From: JAEUIA01 sp038330085
Lineage (GTDB): Bacteria > Planctomycetota > UBA1135 > GCA-002686595
Direction of reading: 5' to 3'
Length of the DNA: 64,000 bases
Assembly: GCA_038330085.1 (NCBI GenBank)
Contig: JBBQNP010000003.1
Coordinates: 20,953-84,952 of the forward strand
The translations under genes were made by a program, and so were the position numbers. The notes under the pieces were generated by a model, which saw only the letters and a program-made list of their open reading frames with translations, made no database searches and was not told the origin of the DNA. Positions 55,622 to 63,972 of the stretch are shown here, one piece after another. How positions within the stretch are numbered: position 1 is the first letter of the stretch; every line of letters starts with the position of its first letter.

Positions 55622-56341
55622 ATGCCCCGATCCGACGGCCGCGCCAGCGGCGATATGCGCCCCATCTCGTTCCAACGCGGCTTCACCAACCGCGCGCCGG
55701 GGTCCGTGCTCGCGAGCTTCGGGAACACCAAGGTGCTGGTGACGGCGATGGCGACCGACAGCGTGCCGCCGTTCATGCAGGGGCGCGGTAAAGGCTGGTT
55801 GACGGCGGAGTACTCGATGCTGCCTTCGTCGACCGAGTCGAGGAAGTCGAGGGATCGCGTTGGTTCTGTGGACGGGAGGTCGATCGAGATCCAACGTTTG
55901 ATCGCGCGCTCGCTGCGAGGCGTTATGGATCTGACGCAGATGACCGAGCGCACGATCTGGATCGATTGCGACGTGATCCAGGCGGACGGGGGCACGCGCA
56001 CGTGTGCGATCAGCGGTGCGTATGTCGCGCTGCACGATCTCTTGACGCACATGGACGGCAAGCGCGTTCTTCGCGGCTGGCCGTTGAAGAGTCCGATTGC
56101 AGCGGTTTCGGTCGGCGTCGTCGGCAAAGAGGCGCTGTGCGATCTGTGCTACATCGAAGACAGCAAGGCCGAGACGGACATGAACCTCGTGATGACCGGC
56201 GAAGGCAAGTTCATCGAGGTCCAGGGCTCGGCCGAAGGTGCACCGTTCGATCGCGGCGAGTTGGACGCGATGTTGGAGATGGGCGGCGCGGCGATCAGGA
56301 GGATTTTCGAGGTGCAACAGGCGGCGTTGCGGGTGGGGTGA
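55622..56341 (+). CDS. rph: ribonuclease PH
   Basis: A 239-aa 3'-to-5' phosphorolytic exoribonuclease that trims tRNA 3' ends. ATG55622 has TGAGG about eight bases upstream. Conserved blocks are RPISFQRGFT, GSVLASFGNTKVLVTA, GWLTAEYSMLPSSTESR, QRLIARSLRG, DVIQADGGTRTCAISGA and the ELDAMLEMGGAAI-type C terminus. A TATACT at 55590-55595 could be a -10 element, but I see no -35 at proper spacing. Length and motifs are typical for Rph. Confidence 0.97.
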   Translation: MPRSDGRASGDMRPISFQRGFTNRAPGSVLASFGNTKVLVTAMATDSVPPFMQGRGKGWLTAEYSMLPSSTESRKSRDRVGSVDGRSIEIQRLIARSLRGVMDLTQMTERTIWIDCDVIQADGGTRTCAISGAYVALHDLLTHMDGKRVLRGWPLKSPIAAVSVGVVGKEALCDLCYIEDSKAETDMNLVMTGEGKFIEVQGSAEGAPFDRGELDAMLEMGGAAIRRIFEVQQAALRVG

Positions 56342-56417
56342 GAGGTGGGAGGGTGAGGGGTTGTTGTTGCGGGGTGACGCGTGACAGCAACACGAAAAGG
56401 CAGGTGGAGAGCAACGG

Positions 56418-56500
56418 CAAGATGTTCCGCGCCTACGGCGCGGCTGCGGCCGACGCGACGCTCGACTGGAGAACCGGTCAAGCGTCGCGTCGGTCGCTCA
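56418..56500 (+). repeat. double-hairpin dispersed repeat, copy 2
   Basis: Short hairpin at 56427-56443 (CCGCGCC-TAC-GGCGCGG) followed by a long hairpin with 24-bp arms at about 56446-56469 and 56475-56498 and only about three mismatches. The short hairpin and its left flank match the minus strand of 22124-22155. It lies between rph and the convergent Usp gene. Interval 56342-56613 otherwise shows no gene. Confidence 0.65.
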
Positions 56501-56613
56501 TTCAGGGGTCGCAAGTCGACAGTTGTCTGCCACTTCGAATGCTGCGTGACTGCGCATGGGGGCGCGCGGTGGTCACACCGTTGCGCTGGAACTGGGCGAT
56601 CGCTTGGCTGCAG

Positions 56614-57495
56614 TTAGTCGGGTCGGATCGCGAGGATCGAGCAGGGTACGTTGCTGACCACGCGTTCCGCGGTGCTGCCGACGAGCAGGTCGTGCATGGA
56701 TGTGTGACCGCGCGTGCCCAGGACGACGAGTGGGGATGCGAGTGGCTGGACGTATTGCGTGATTGCGTCGCCGCGGCTGGGGCTTTCGATCACGGCGTAT
56801 TCCGGTTCGAGGTAGCCCATCTCGTGGGTGTGGGGTGCGGTGAAGTCGCGCAGGCGGATGGGGAGGGCCTGTCGGTAGTGGCTTTCGATTTCGGGTGAGG
56901 GGGGTGGTCCGCGGCGCAGGGATTTCCACGGCATCTCGAAGACGTGGATGAGGTGCAGGAAGGCTTCGTCCTGGAGTGCGACGCGAATGCCCTGGGAAAG
57001 GGCGAGGCGCGAGTTGTCCGAGAAGTCGACGCACACGACGACGTTCTTGAAGGCCTGCGGCTGGTCCTCGCGCACGAGGAGAACTTTCGATGCGGCGCGG
57101 CGTACGCAGGCGGATGCGAGAGCGCCCGTCGAGCGGCTCGAGCTTTGTCCGTGCGTGCCCAGGACGAGCAGGTCCGCATGGTGGAGGTCGACGCGCTTCG
57201 TCATCGAGGCCAGCGGGTTGTCGACGTCGACGAAGAAGGGTGTCGAGGGAGCGCCGCGGACGTCCTTGGTGAACTCTTCCCACTCTGCGGTGACGCCGTC
57301 GACGAGCGGTTGCGCGTTGGCGCGCGAGGATTCTTGGAGGACGAGCTCCAGCTCGGCAGCGACGAGCGGGTCGAGCGCGTGCACGGCGACGAGCTTGCCG
57401 CGATTCCAATCGGCGATGCGTAGCGCCTGACGCAGTGCGCTCTTCGAGCACGGAGTGAAATCGACGCCGACGACGATCGAGCGGATGCGGTCCAT
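56614..57495 (-). CDS. tandem universal stress protein
   Basis: A 293-aa protein with two UspA domains. Domain 1 (1-142) opens IRSIVVGVDFTPCSKSALRQ, but its ATP loop is degenerate (LGTHGQSSSRSTGALASACV). Domain 2 (150-293) opens FKNVVVCVDFSDNSRLAL and keeps the nucleotide-binding loop LGTRGHTSMHDLLVGSTAERV in the canonical G-x2-G-x9-G-S arrangement. Such tandem proteins often pair one binding and one silent domain. ATG57495. Convergent with rph across the repeat region. Confidence 0.94.
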   Translation of the reverse strand: MDRIRSIVVGVDFTPCSKSALRQALRIADWNRGKLVAVHALDPLVAAELELVLQESSRANAQPLVDGVTAEWEEFTKDVRGAPSTPFFVDVDNPLASMTKRVDLHHADLLVLGTHGQSSSRSTGALASACVRRAASKVLLVREDQPQAFKNVVVCVDFSDNSRLALSQGIRVALQDEAFLHLIHVFEMPWKSLRRGPPPSPEIESHYRQALPIRLRDFTAPHTHEMGYLEPEYAVIESPSRGDAITQYVQPLASPLVVLGTRGHTSMHDLLVGSTAERVVSNVPCSILAIRPD

Positions 57496-57540
57496 GAAGC
57501 AGCCTCCGAAGCGGGTCCCCTCTTCCGCTTCACGCGAGTC

Positions 57541-57717
57541 TAGCAGCCCGTTGAAAAAGTCGCGTCGCGAGGCGAAGCCCGCGTTCGCGATGCAAGGAAG
57601 ACGACAGAGCGGCGGCGGAGGCGGCCTTCCTGGCCGCTGAGCACGACGCGACGAGCCTGACGCCGCAGCGCGAACGCGGGCGAAGCCGCAGCAGCGAGTT
57701 TTTCAACGGGCTGCTAG
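57541..57717. repeat. 177-bp palindromic element (MITE/REP-like), intact copy
   Basis: The ends are perfect 18-bp inverted repeats (TAGCAGCCCGTTGAAAAA). The inversion continues imperfectly for about 50 bp each side, including a second exact block CCCGCGTTCGCG. The centre has its own hairpin (GCGGCC-TTCCT-GGCCGC at about 57622-57638). No open frame of note. It fits a non-autonomous mobile element or a large bacterial interspersed palindrome. A decayed copy is at 4033-4128. It sits between the Usp and rdgB starts and could also act as a bidirectional RNA hairpin. Confidence 0.85.
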
Positions 57718-57811
57718 ACCGATTGTTGGCGAACGGACAAGCCGCGAAGGCGTGTGAATCCGGGTGAGTGCAGGATCCTTGCGCGGGTTGTGAGCATGTA
57801 TCCTCGAGGCT

Positions 57812-58426
57812 GTGAAGATCCTACTCGCCAGCAGCAATTTGAAGAAGCTGCGCGAGCTCGAAGCGCAGCTCGCACACCTCGAGGTAGGTGTCGTGACACC
57901 GGCGGATGTCGGCGGAATTCCCGACGTGGTGGAAGACGGGTCGACGTTCCGGGCGAACGCGGCGAAGAAAGCGACTGCCGCCGCGCGACATGCGGGGTTG
58001 TGGTCGCTTGGCGACGACTCGGGCCTCGAAGTCGATGCACTGGGTGGAGCGCCGGGGGTCCGCTCGGCGCGCTTCGCGGGTGTGCATGGCGACGACGCGG
58101 CGAACAACTCGTTGTTGCTCGAGCGCATGCGTGACGTGGCTGACGGGTTGCGGGGCGCGCGGTTCGTGTGCGCGCTCGCGTTGGCGCGACCCGACGGCTC
58201 GATTGCGCTCGACGTCGAAGGTGTCTCGCGGGGGAGAATTCTGCGCGGTCCGCGCGGCACGCACGATTTCGGCTACGACCCGCTGTTCTTGTTCGACGAG
58301 CCCGGCTTCGCCGAGACCGGCCGCGGCTTCGCGGAGCTCGAGCTGCACGAGAAAGCGCGCGTCAGCCACCGCGGCCGTGCTCTGCGCGAGCTGGCCTCGC
58401 GGTTCCCGATGCCCCGCGCCGACTGA
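57812..58426 (+). CDS. rdgB: XTP/dITP diphosphatase (RdgB/HAM1)
   Basis: A 204-aa house-cleaning nucleotide pyrophosphatase that removes deaminated purine nucleotides. GTG57812. The N-terminal substrate motif is SSNLKKLRELE. The catalytic Asp sits in LGDDSGLEVDALGGAPGV. GTHDFGYDPLFLFDEPG and KARVSHRGRALREL complete the family. It begins 95 bp after the palindromic element. Length is typical. Confidence 0.96.
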   Translation: MKILLASSNLKKLRELEAQLAHLEVGVVTPADVGGIPDVVEDGSTFRANAAKKATAAARHAGLWSLGDDSGLEVDALGGAPGVRSARFAGVHGDDAANNSLLLERMRDVADGLRGARFVCALALARPDGSIALDVEGVSRGRILRGPRGTHDFGYDPLFLFDEPGFAETGRGFAELELHEKARVSHRGRALRELASRFPMPRAD

Positions 58427-58642
58427 TCCGTGAAGGATCGAGCACGGGCCGAACGGGCGTGATCTCGCCGCCCAGGGTCCGCGCCGCTGGGATCGGAGCG
58501 CACCGGACCTCGATGCACGGACAGTGCACTGGATTCCCGGTTTGCCGCGCCACGCTTCCCACGAGCCGTCGCTCCTCATGCGGGGAGGGCGCTTCGTCCT
58601 CCAGCGCGAGGACCTGGCCCGCCATCGCAAAGAGGTATTTCC

Positions 58643-59893
58643 ATGCTGCTCTCCTCTCTCTCAGCACGCTGCGCAACCTCGTGCCTCGCGTTGGCCGTCC
58701 TGGCTGCGCCCTCCCCCGCTGACGATCTGTTCGTCGCCAGCTCCAACACGTTCTTCGCGCGCGGCAACGCGTTGACCGGCGGATTCCAGACTTTGGGCGC
58801 GTGCTTCGGCCAGCCTCAATCGATGGTCGCCGACGGACAGAACGTGTTCCTTGGCGATCCGTTCGGAAGCATCTATCGCTTCGATGCGGCGACGCAAGGG
58901 ATCACGCAGTTCGCCACGACGAGCGGTGATGCGCGCGCGCTCGTCCTGCGCGGCAACGAGCTCCTGGTCGGGAAAACCAATGGAACGATCTTGCGCCTCG
59001 ACAAGACGAGTGCCGCCGTGCTCGGGTCGTGGACGATCCAAGACGACATCTCTGCACTCTACGTCGCCGGGAACAAGCTCTTCATCGGTTCGACGTCGGG
59101 CCGCGTCACCCTGCTGCACATGGACGATGGAATGACCGTCGCATCGTTCGTGTGCGGCGGCTCCATCACGGGGCTCGCGGCGGACGAAACCGACCTGATC
59201 GCGGCCACCGACAGCGGTTTCATCCAACGCGTGAACCTCGTCACCGGTTCCCTCGATTCCTGGTTCATCGCCAACCACGATGTGAAGTCGATCGCGCTTC
59301 AGGGCGGATCGCTGCTCACGAGTGGCGCGGACGGCGTCGTGCGCCGCTTCAACAGGGTCAGCGGTGCTCCGCAGGGCACGATGCCGTGGACGTTCGACGT
59401 CGTCGCGATGGCTCTCGCGCCTTCGACGGTCGGCACGCTGAGCTGCTACGGATACGACTGCCCGTGCGGCAACACGGACGGTGTCGGCGGCTGTCGCAAC
59501 AGCACCGGCGTCGGCTCTGCGCTCGGTGGCTTCGGCAGCGCGAGCTTGTCGGCCGACGACCTCACCCTTGCGGTGACGAACATGCCGCCCAGCGCTTCGG
59601 GTCGGTTGTACATGGGCGCGGGTGCTGTCGAAGTGCCCTTCGGCGACGGAGTCTTGTGTGCGGGCGGCGGCCGATACGGACAGTTCCGCTTCCCGATCCA
59701 GAGCGCCGACACGGGCGGGAACTTCCAGTTCGGACCCGGCATCGGACAGTTCGCACAGAACCACTTCACTCCGCTCGGAACGATCCACGCGGGACAGACG
59801 TGGCACTTCCAAGGCTGGTATCGAAATACCGTCGGACCCTGCGGGTCGGGCTTCAACACGACCAACTCGTTCGACGTGACCTTCACGCCCTGA
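58643..59893 (+). CDS. secreted beta-propeller-like protein with shared C-terminal module
   Basis: A 416-aa protein with signal peptide (CATSCLALAVLAAPSPADD) from ATG58643, with AGAGG upstream. Residues 28-255 form about six short repeats of the type VLRGNELLVGKTNGTILRLD, a PQQ/WD-like propeller. Residues 268-416 are the Cys-rich module: CPCGN (273-277), GCRNS, ASLSADDL, VPFGDGVLCAGG, GQTWHFQGWYRN, GFNTTNSFDVTFTP. It shares this module with the proteins at 4990-6408 and 16762-18669. Presumed surface or extracellular; ligand unknown. A strong terminator follows at 59918. Confidence 0.85.
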   Translation: MLLSSLSARCATSCLALAVLAAPSPADDLFVASSNTFFARGNALTGGFQTLGACFGQPQSMVADGQNVFLGDPFGSIYRFDAATQGITQFATTSGDARALVLRGNELLVGKTNGTILRLDKTSAAVLGSWTIQDDISALYVAGNKLFIGSTSGRVTLLHMDDGMTVASFVCGGSITGLAADETDLIAATDSGFIQRVNLVTGSLDSWFIANHDVKSIALQGGSLLTSGADGVVRRFNRVSGAPQGTMPWTFDVVAMALAPSTVGTLSCYGYDCPCGNTDGVGGCRNSTGVGSALGGFGSASLSADDLTLAVTNMPPSASGRLYMGAGAVEVPFGDGVLCAGGGRYGQFRFPIQSADTGGNFQFGPGIGQFAQNHFTPLGTIHAGQTWHFQGWYRNTVGPCGSGFNTTNSFDVTFTP

Positions 59894-59917
59894 CGTCTGC
59901 CGGACGGGACGTGACGC

Positions 59918-59943
59918 GAGCCCGGACCGTGTGGTCCGGGCTC
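59918..59943 (+). terminator. strong hairpin terminator
   Basis: Perfect 11-bp stem GAGCCCGGACC / GGTCCGGGCTC with loop GTGT, 24 bases after the propeller gene, followed by GATCCTTATA. No long T-run, but the stem is the strongest nearby. Confidence 0.75.
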
Positions 59944-59949
59944 GATCCT

Positions 59950-60010
59950 TATACGGGGGCCCCTAGCAGGCCTCATACGGGGCCAGTGGGCAGGCGTCAT
60001 ACGCTTGCCC
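59950..60010. repeat. short imperfect repeats and hairpin between convergent genes
   Basis: The word (C/T)ATACGGGG(G)CC occurs at about 59950 and 59974, and a third ATACG follows at 59999, giving imperfect units of about 25 bp that also contain CAGGC. The last part folds as GGGCAGGCG / CGCTTGCCC (59988-60010, one G-U pair), placed to terminate the minus-strand sigma gene whose stop is at 60043. Confidence 0.5.
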
Positions 60011-60042
60011 GCGAGCAGCCGCAGCGCGGCTTCGAGCAGGAC

Positions 60043-60603
60043 CTATTCAGACTCTTCGAGCAGGACCGCGAGGCGCGCGATCGCGCGCGAAAGGAGTGAG
60101 CGCGTGGCGACCTCGGTGCGATCCATCGTCAGCGCGACCTCCGCGTGCGAGAGGTTGGCGACGCGCGCGAGCAGGATCACGCGGCGCTGGTCCTCCGAGA
60201 GCTCCGCGAACGCGCGCTCGATGCGCTCGAGCTCTTCGCGGCCGGCGGCGACGCGGCTCGGCGTCATCAACGTCCCGTATGCCTCGATCAACTCCGGATC
60301 GTCGGCTTGCCCGACTTCCTTCGCGGTGTCGCGACGCAGGCGCGCCCAAAACCGTCCGCGGTCGCGGATCTTGTTCTCGGCGCGCTTGCACAACCACGCG
60401 CGCAATCCATCGTCGCCGCCGGTGAACCGACTCGCGTCGGCCAGCGCCTCGCGCACGACCGACTGCGCGATGTCGATGCTGTCCTCGCGCGCGCGCAAAG
60501 CGCGGCCTAGGCGCAAACGCACGTACGCACGCAATGCACCCATCTGGTCGGCGATGCGCTGCGCCTCGTCGCGCTGCTTGGGGTCTTGGTCGGACATGCG
60601 CAT
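60043..60603 (-). CDS. ECF-type RNA polymerase sigma factor
   Basis: A 186-aa sigma factor; ATG60603 or ATG60597. Region 2 is LRAYVRLRLGRALRAREDSIDIAQSVVREALADAS with RAWLCKRAENKIRDRGRFWARL, a diverged form typical of Planctomycetes sigma factors. Region 4 is LSEDQRRVILLARVANLSHAEVALTMDRTE with VATRSLLSRAIARL as the DNA helix. No anti-sigma gene adjoins. Instead a Ser/Thr kinase is divergent 65 bp away, an association known in Planctomycetota, where kinases may control such sigma factors. Confidence 0.9.
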   Translation of the reverse strand: MRMSDQDPKQRDEAQRIADQMGALRAYVRLRLGRALRAREDSIDIAQSVVREALADASRFTGGDDGLRAWLCKRAENKIRDRGRFWARLRRDTAKEVGQADDPELIEAYGTLMTPSRVAAGREELERIERAFAELSEDQRRVILLARVANLSHAEVALTMDRTEVATRSLLSRAIARLAVLLEESE

Positions 60604-60668
60604 CGAGAGTATCTCAAGCCTGCCTTCGGGATACTCTGTGTCGTGACGGCCATGAAGAGCGACCGGCG

Positions 60669-63600
60669 ATGACCCCCGATCGAAACCAAGATTTCGAGAC
60701 GATCCTGGCGGCCTGCATCGACGAGGCGGGCCGGAACGACAAGTGGTCGCTCGACGCGGTCTGCGCGCAGCATCCCGAGCACGCGGCGCGATTGCGTGCA
60801 AACCTGTCACGGCTGCAATCGATGGGTCTCTTCGATGCGAGCTCGACGGCGGCAGTGCCCGATCGCGTGGGGAAGTACGCCATCGTCGCTCGGCTCGGTC
60901 GCGGCGGAATGGGCGTCGTTTACCTGGCGCGCGATCCGCGCGACGGCCGGCTCGTCGCGTTGAAGATGGGTCCGGCTCCGCTCGAGCCAGGCGATCACAC
61001 GGCGACGCGCTTCGAGCGCGAGACGCGCGCGTTCGCGAACCTGTCGCACTCGAACCTCGTGCACGTCCTCGACGTCGGAACGATCGACGGGCGGCCGTAC
61101 TACACGATGGAGTACGTGCCGGGCGCGACGCTGGCCGAGATCGTCGCGCGGTTGCAGGCCAGCAGTGAAGCGAACCCGCGCGACGTCGACGTGGCTCGTG
61201 CGATCGTGCGCGAGGGCGCTTCGCGCGCGTCGAGCGAAACGCCGGCGCGTTCGTCCGGGCCGGCGGATTCGGACGCATTCGGACGCACGTGGGTCGAGTT
61301 CGCGTGCCGCTGCGTGCTCGACGTCGCGCGCGCGCTCGAGCACGTGCACGCGCAAGGCATCGTCCACCGCGACGTCAAGCCCGCCAACGTGATCGTGCGC
61401 ACGGACGGGCGCGCGATCCTGTTCGATCTCGGCCTCGCACGCCTCGACGAGGGTCCGGGCATCACGCGCAGCGGCGACTTCGCGGGCACGCCGCACTACG
61501 TTTCGCCCGAGGTCGCGCGCGGCGACGCCCGGAAGGCGGATGCGCGCTCCGACGTGTTCTCGCTGGGCGTCACGTTGTTCGAGCTACTCACGCTGCACCG
61601 TCCGTTCGAGGGCGAAAGCGCGACGCAAGTGTTGGCGGCGATCACCGAACGCGAGCCGCCGTTGTTGCGGCAAGTGGATCCCGAGCTGCCGCGCGATCTC
61701 GAGACGGTTTGTTCGAGCGCGCTCGAGAAGGATCCGGCGCGACGCTATGCGTCGATGGACGATTTTGCGGCCGATATCGAGCGTTTCCTGGCGTTCCAGC
61801 CTGTCCGCGCGCGGCCCGTGAGCACGCTGCAGCGCGGCTTGCGCTTCGCGCGTCGGCGTCCTGCGCTCGCAGCGGCGGTCGTGCTCGGTGCCGTGGTCGT
61901 CGTCGGTTTCCCGGTGGGTTTGCTCGTCACGAACCACGTCATCAGCGGTGAGCGCGACCGAGCCGAGCTCGCCGCGCACGAAGCGCAGACGCAGCTGCAG
62001 ACGAGCACGCACGTCGTCGAGTTCCTCACCGACCTGTTCCACCTGCAACCGGGACGACCGCACGATCTGCGCGCGACGGAGATGCTCGAGCGCGGCGCGC
62101 GTGCCGCGCAGAGCGAGTTCGGCGAGCAGCCCCTCGTGCGCGCGGCGTTGCTCGAGTCGCTCGGACGGGTGTACGCGAGCTCGGGTGACAATGAGAGCGC
62201 GCTCAACCTTCTCGATCGGTCCCTTGCGATCCGGCAAGGCGAGCTGGGTGAAGAGCACTCCGACACGGCGCGCACGCTCGAAGCACTCGGCATCGTGCAC
62301 CTGCAGGAGGGCGACGCGAGCTCGGCGCGGGCGTTGTTCCAGCGCGCGCTCGTTTCGGCGACGCACGCACGCGTGCAGCAGCCCCGCCTCGCGGCGACGA
62401 TCCGCGCGCGGCTGGGCGACGTGCTGCTGCAGCTCGGTGACACTTCGCACGCGCGCGACGAGCTCGAGCTGGCAGCGCGCGACATGAGCACGGCGGGCAA
62501 CGATCCGATGTTCGCGCGCGTGCTCGAGAGCCTGGGACGTTCGCAGACGGCACAAGGACAGATCGACGAAGCCGCGAAGAACCTGCAGCACGCGCTCGGG
62601 ATCCTGAGCCAGGCCTTCGTCCCCGACCTCGAGGCGCGCGCACGCGTGCTCGATGCGATCGCGGACGTGCGCGATGCGCGCGGGGCGCACGACGAAGCCG
62701 CTTCGCTGCGCGCGCAAGCAGCGCGGTTGCACGAGGGATCGCATGCGCGTGCCGCAGCCGCGAACCCGGCCGTCGAGTGGAGCGTGTCGGACGGGGAGCG
62801 CCTGCTCGCCGCGTTCGCACCGCCCTGGCAGCGTGACTACGACCGTACGTTCCAGACGGGGATCACAGCCCTGCAATCCGGCGACAAGGATCGCGCGATC
62901 GAGTCCTTCCGACATTGCCTCGAGCTGCGTCCGCACAATCCGGTGTGCGCGTACAACATCGCCTGCGCCTACACGAACGCGGGCGAAATCGACGCGGGGC
63001 TCGAGTGGTTGTCGCAGGCCGTCGACCTCGGCGCGGGACGATCGCCCGATCTCACTGCGGTGATCGAAGGGGATTCCGACATCGCGAAGCTTCGGGCACA
63101 ACCGCGCGGCGCCGTGCTGCTCGAGAAAATGCACGCCGATGCTCACGTCGCGGATCCGGCGCCGAAGTCGTTCGTGCCGTCGGTTGCCGCGCCCGACGCC
63201 GGGTTCCCGCTCGTCGTGTTGCTGCGCGAATGTCCTTCGGAGGATGCGAGCTGGAACGCATGGATGGAACATGCACGTTCGCTCGGCGTTGCGTTGCTCG
63301 CGCCGTCGGCACACTGGATCGTCGGCGACGGTGCCGACCCCGCTCGCGTGTGGGTCGCGACGACGTCCGATTTCGCCAAGCGTCCGTGGGCGTACGAGGA
63401 GCCGATCGTGGCCGCGTTGACCACGTTCAGCGAGAAGAACCGCATCGATCCTGCGCGGGTTTTCATCGTCGGCGAAGGCAGCGGTGCGCTGGTCGCGTTC
63501 GATCTCGCCGCGCGTGCGCCGGGCCTCGTGCGTGGTGCGTTGATCGTCGACGGAGCGGTGCACGCAGCTCTCTCGTCCGAGAGCGCAGCGACGGCGGCGG

Positions 63601-63797
63601 CGGCGGGGTCGACGGTGAGGGTGCTGGTCGGAGCGACGGCACACGGCGGTGAAGCCCACGAGCTGTTCGAACGGTTCCTCGCGCACTGCGGTTTCGGCAC
63701 GGACATGACCAGCGTGATCGAGCACGGATCGTTCGGCGGCGAAGTGCTCGGCAAGGCGTTGGCGGAGCTGATCGCTACGGCGCCGCAACAGCGCTGA
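60669..63797 (+). CDS. membrane Ser/Thr protein kinase with TPRs and hydrolase-like C terminus
   Basis: A 1042-aa protein from ATG60669. Kinase domain 68-375: glycine loop LGRGGMG (76-82), ATP Lys99 (VALK), catalytic HRD at 233-235 (IVHRDVKPAN), Mg-binding D253 in DLG (not DFG), and GTPHYVSPE. Membrane helix 399-421. TPR-type helical repeats run from about 430 to 850. From about 875 an alpha/beta-hydrolase-like domain ends the protein; its elbow RVFIVGEGSGALVAFDLAAR has Gly937 where the nucleophile Ser is expected. Kinase output is probably signalling through the divergent ECF sigma factor. The layout kinase-TM-TPR is common in Planctomycetota; the terminal domain is less so. Confidence 0.92.
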   Translation: MTPDRNQDFETILAACIDEAGRNDKWSLDAVCAQHPEHAARLRANLSRLQSMGLFDASSTAAVPDRVGKYAIVARLGRGGMGVVYLARDPRDGRLVALKMGPAPLEPGDHTATRFERETRAFANLSHSNLVHVLDVGTIDGRPYYTMEYVPGATLAEIVARLQASSEANPRDVDVARAIVREGASRASSETPARSSGPADSDAFGRTWVEFACRCVLDVARALEHVHAQGIVHRDVKPANVIVRTDGRAILFDLGLARLDEGPGITRSGDFAGTPHYVSPEVARGDARKADARSDVFSLGVTLFELLTLHRPFEGESATQVLAAITEREPPLLRQVDPELPRDLETVCSSALEKDPARRYASMDDFAADIERFLAFQPVRARPVSTLQRGLRFARRRPALAAAVVLGAVVVVGFPVGLLVTNHVISGERDRAELAAHEAQTQLQTSTHVVEFLTDLFHLQPGRPHDLRATEMLERGARAAQSEFGEQPLVRAALLESLGRVYASSGDNESALNLLDRSLAIRQGELGEEHSDTARTLEALGIVHLQEGDASSARALFQRALVSATHARVQQPRLAATIRARLGDVLLQLGDTSHARDELELAARDMSTAGNDPMFARVLESLGRSQTAQGQIDEAAKNLQHALGILSQAFVPDLEARARVLDAIADVRDARGAHDEAASLRAQAARLHEGSHARAAAANPAVEWSVSDGERLLAAFAPPWQRDYDRTFQTGITALQSGDKDRAIESFRHCLELRPHNPVCAYNIACAYTNAGEIDAGLEWLSQAVDLGAGRSPDLTAVIEGDSDIAKLRAQPRGAVLLEKMHADAHVADPAPKSFVPSVAAPDAGFPLVVLLRECPSEDASWNAWMEHARSLGVALLAPSAHWIVGDGADPARVWVATTSDFAKRPWAYEEPIVAALTTFSEKNRIDPARVFIVGEGSGALVAFDLAARAPGLVRGALIVDGAVHAALSSESAATAAAAGSTVRVLVGATAHGGEAHELFERFLAHCGFGTDMTSVIEHGSFGGEVLGKALAELIATAPQQR

Positions 63798-63827
63798 AGA
63801 TCGAAACACTGTCGGCGCCGGCAGCTC

Positions 63828-63957
63828 GTGCCTGGCGCCGGTTGCCGGTATTCCCGGCAACCGGTGCCTGGCTCGGGCTGCCCAACCCGCTCATTTCGGT
63901 AGGGCGGGCGGAGCCAGGCACCGATCGCCGGGACTACCGGCTCTCGGCGCCAGGCAC
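63828..63957. repeat. nested inverted repeats after the kinase gene
   Basis: Outer arms: perfect 13-bp GTGCCTGGCGCCG (63828-63840) / CGGCGCCAGGCAC (63945-63957). Inner arms: perfect 12-bp GGTGCCTGGCTC (63863-63874) / GAGCCAGGCACC (63911-63922). Between the two left arms a perfect 9-bp hairpin GGTTGCCGG-TATTC-CCGGCAACC (63840-63862) can act as the kinase terminator. GTGCCTGGC occurs four times, two in each orientation. Confidence 0.75.
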
Positions 63958-63972
63958 CACCCGCGCGCGTGC

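Noticed and set aside
61584..63860. 758-codon minus-strand frame opposite the kinase
   Set aside because: Arg-rich low-information translation, no motifs, while the plus strand has complete kinase signatures.
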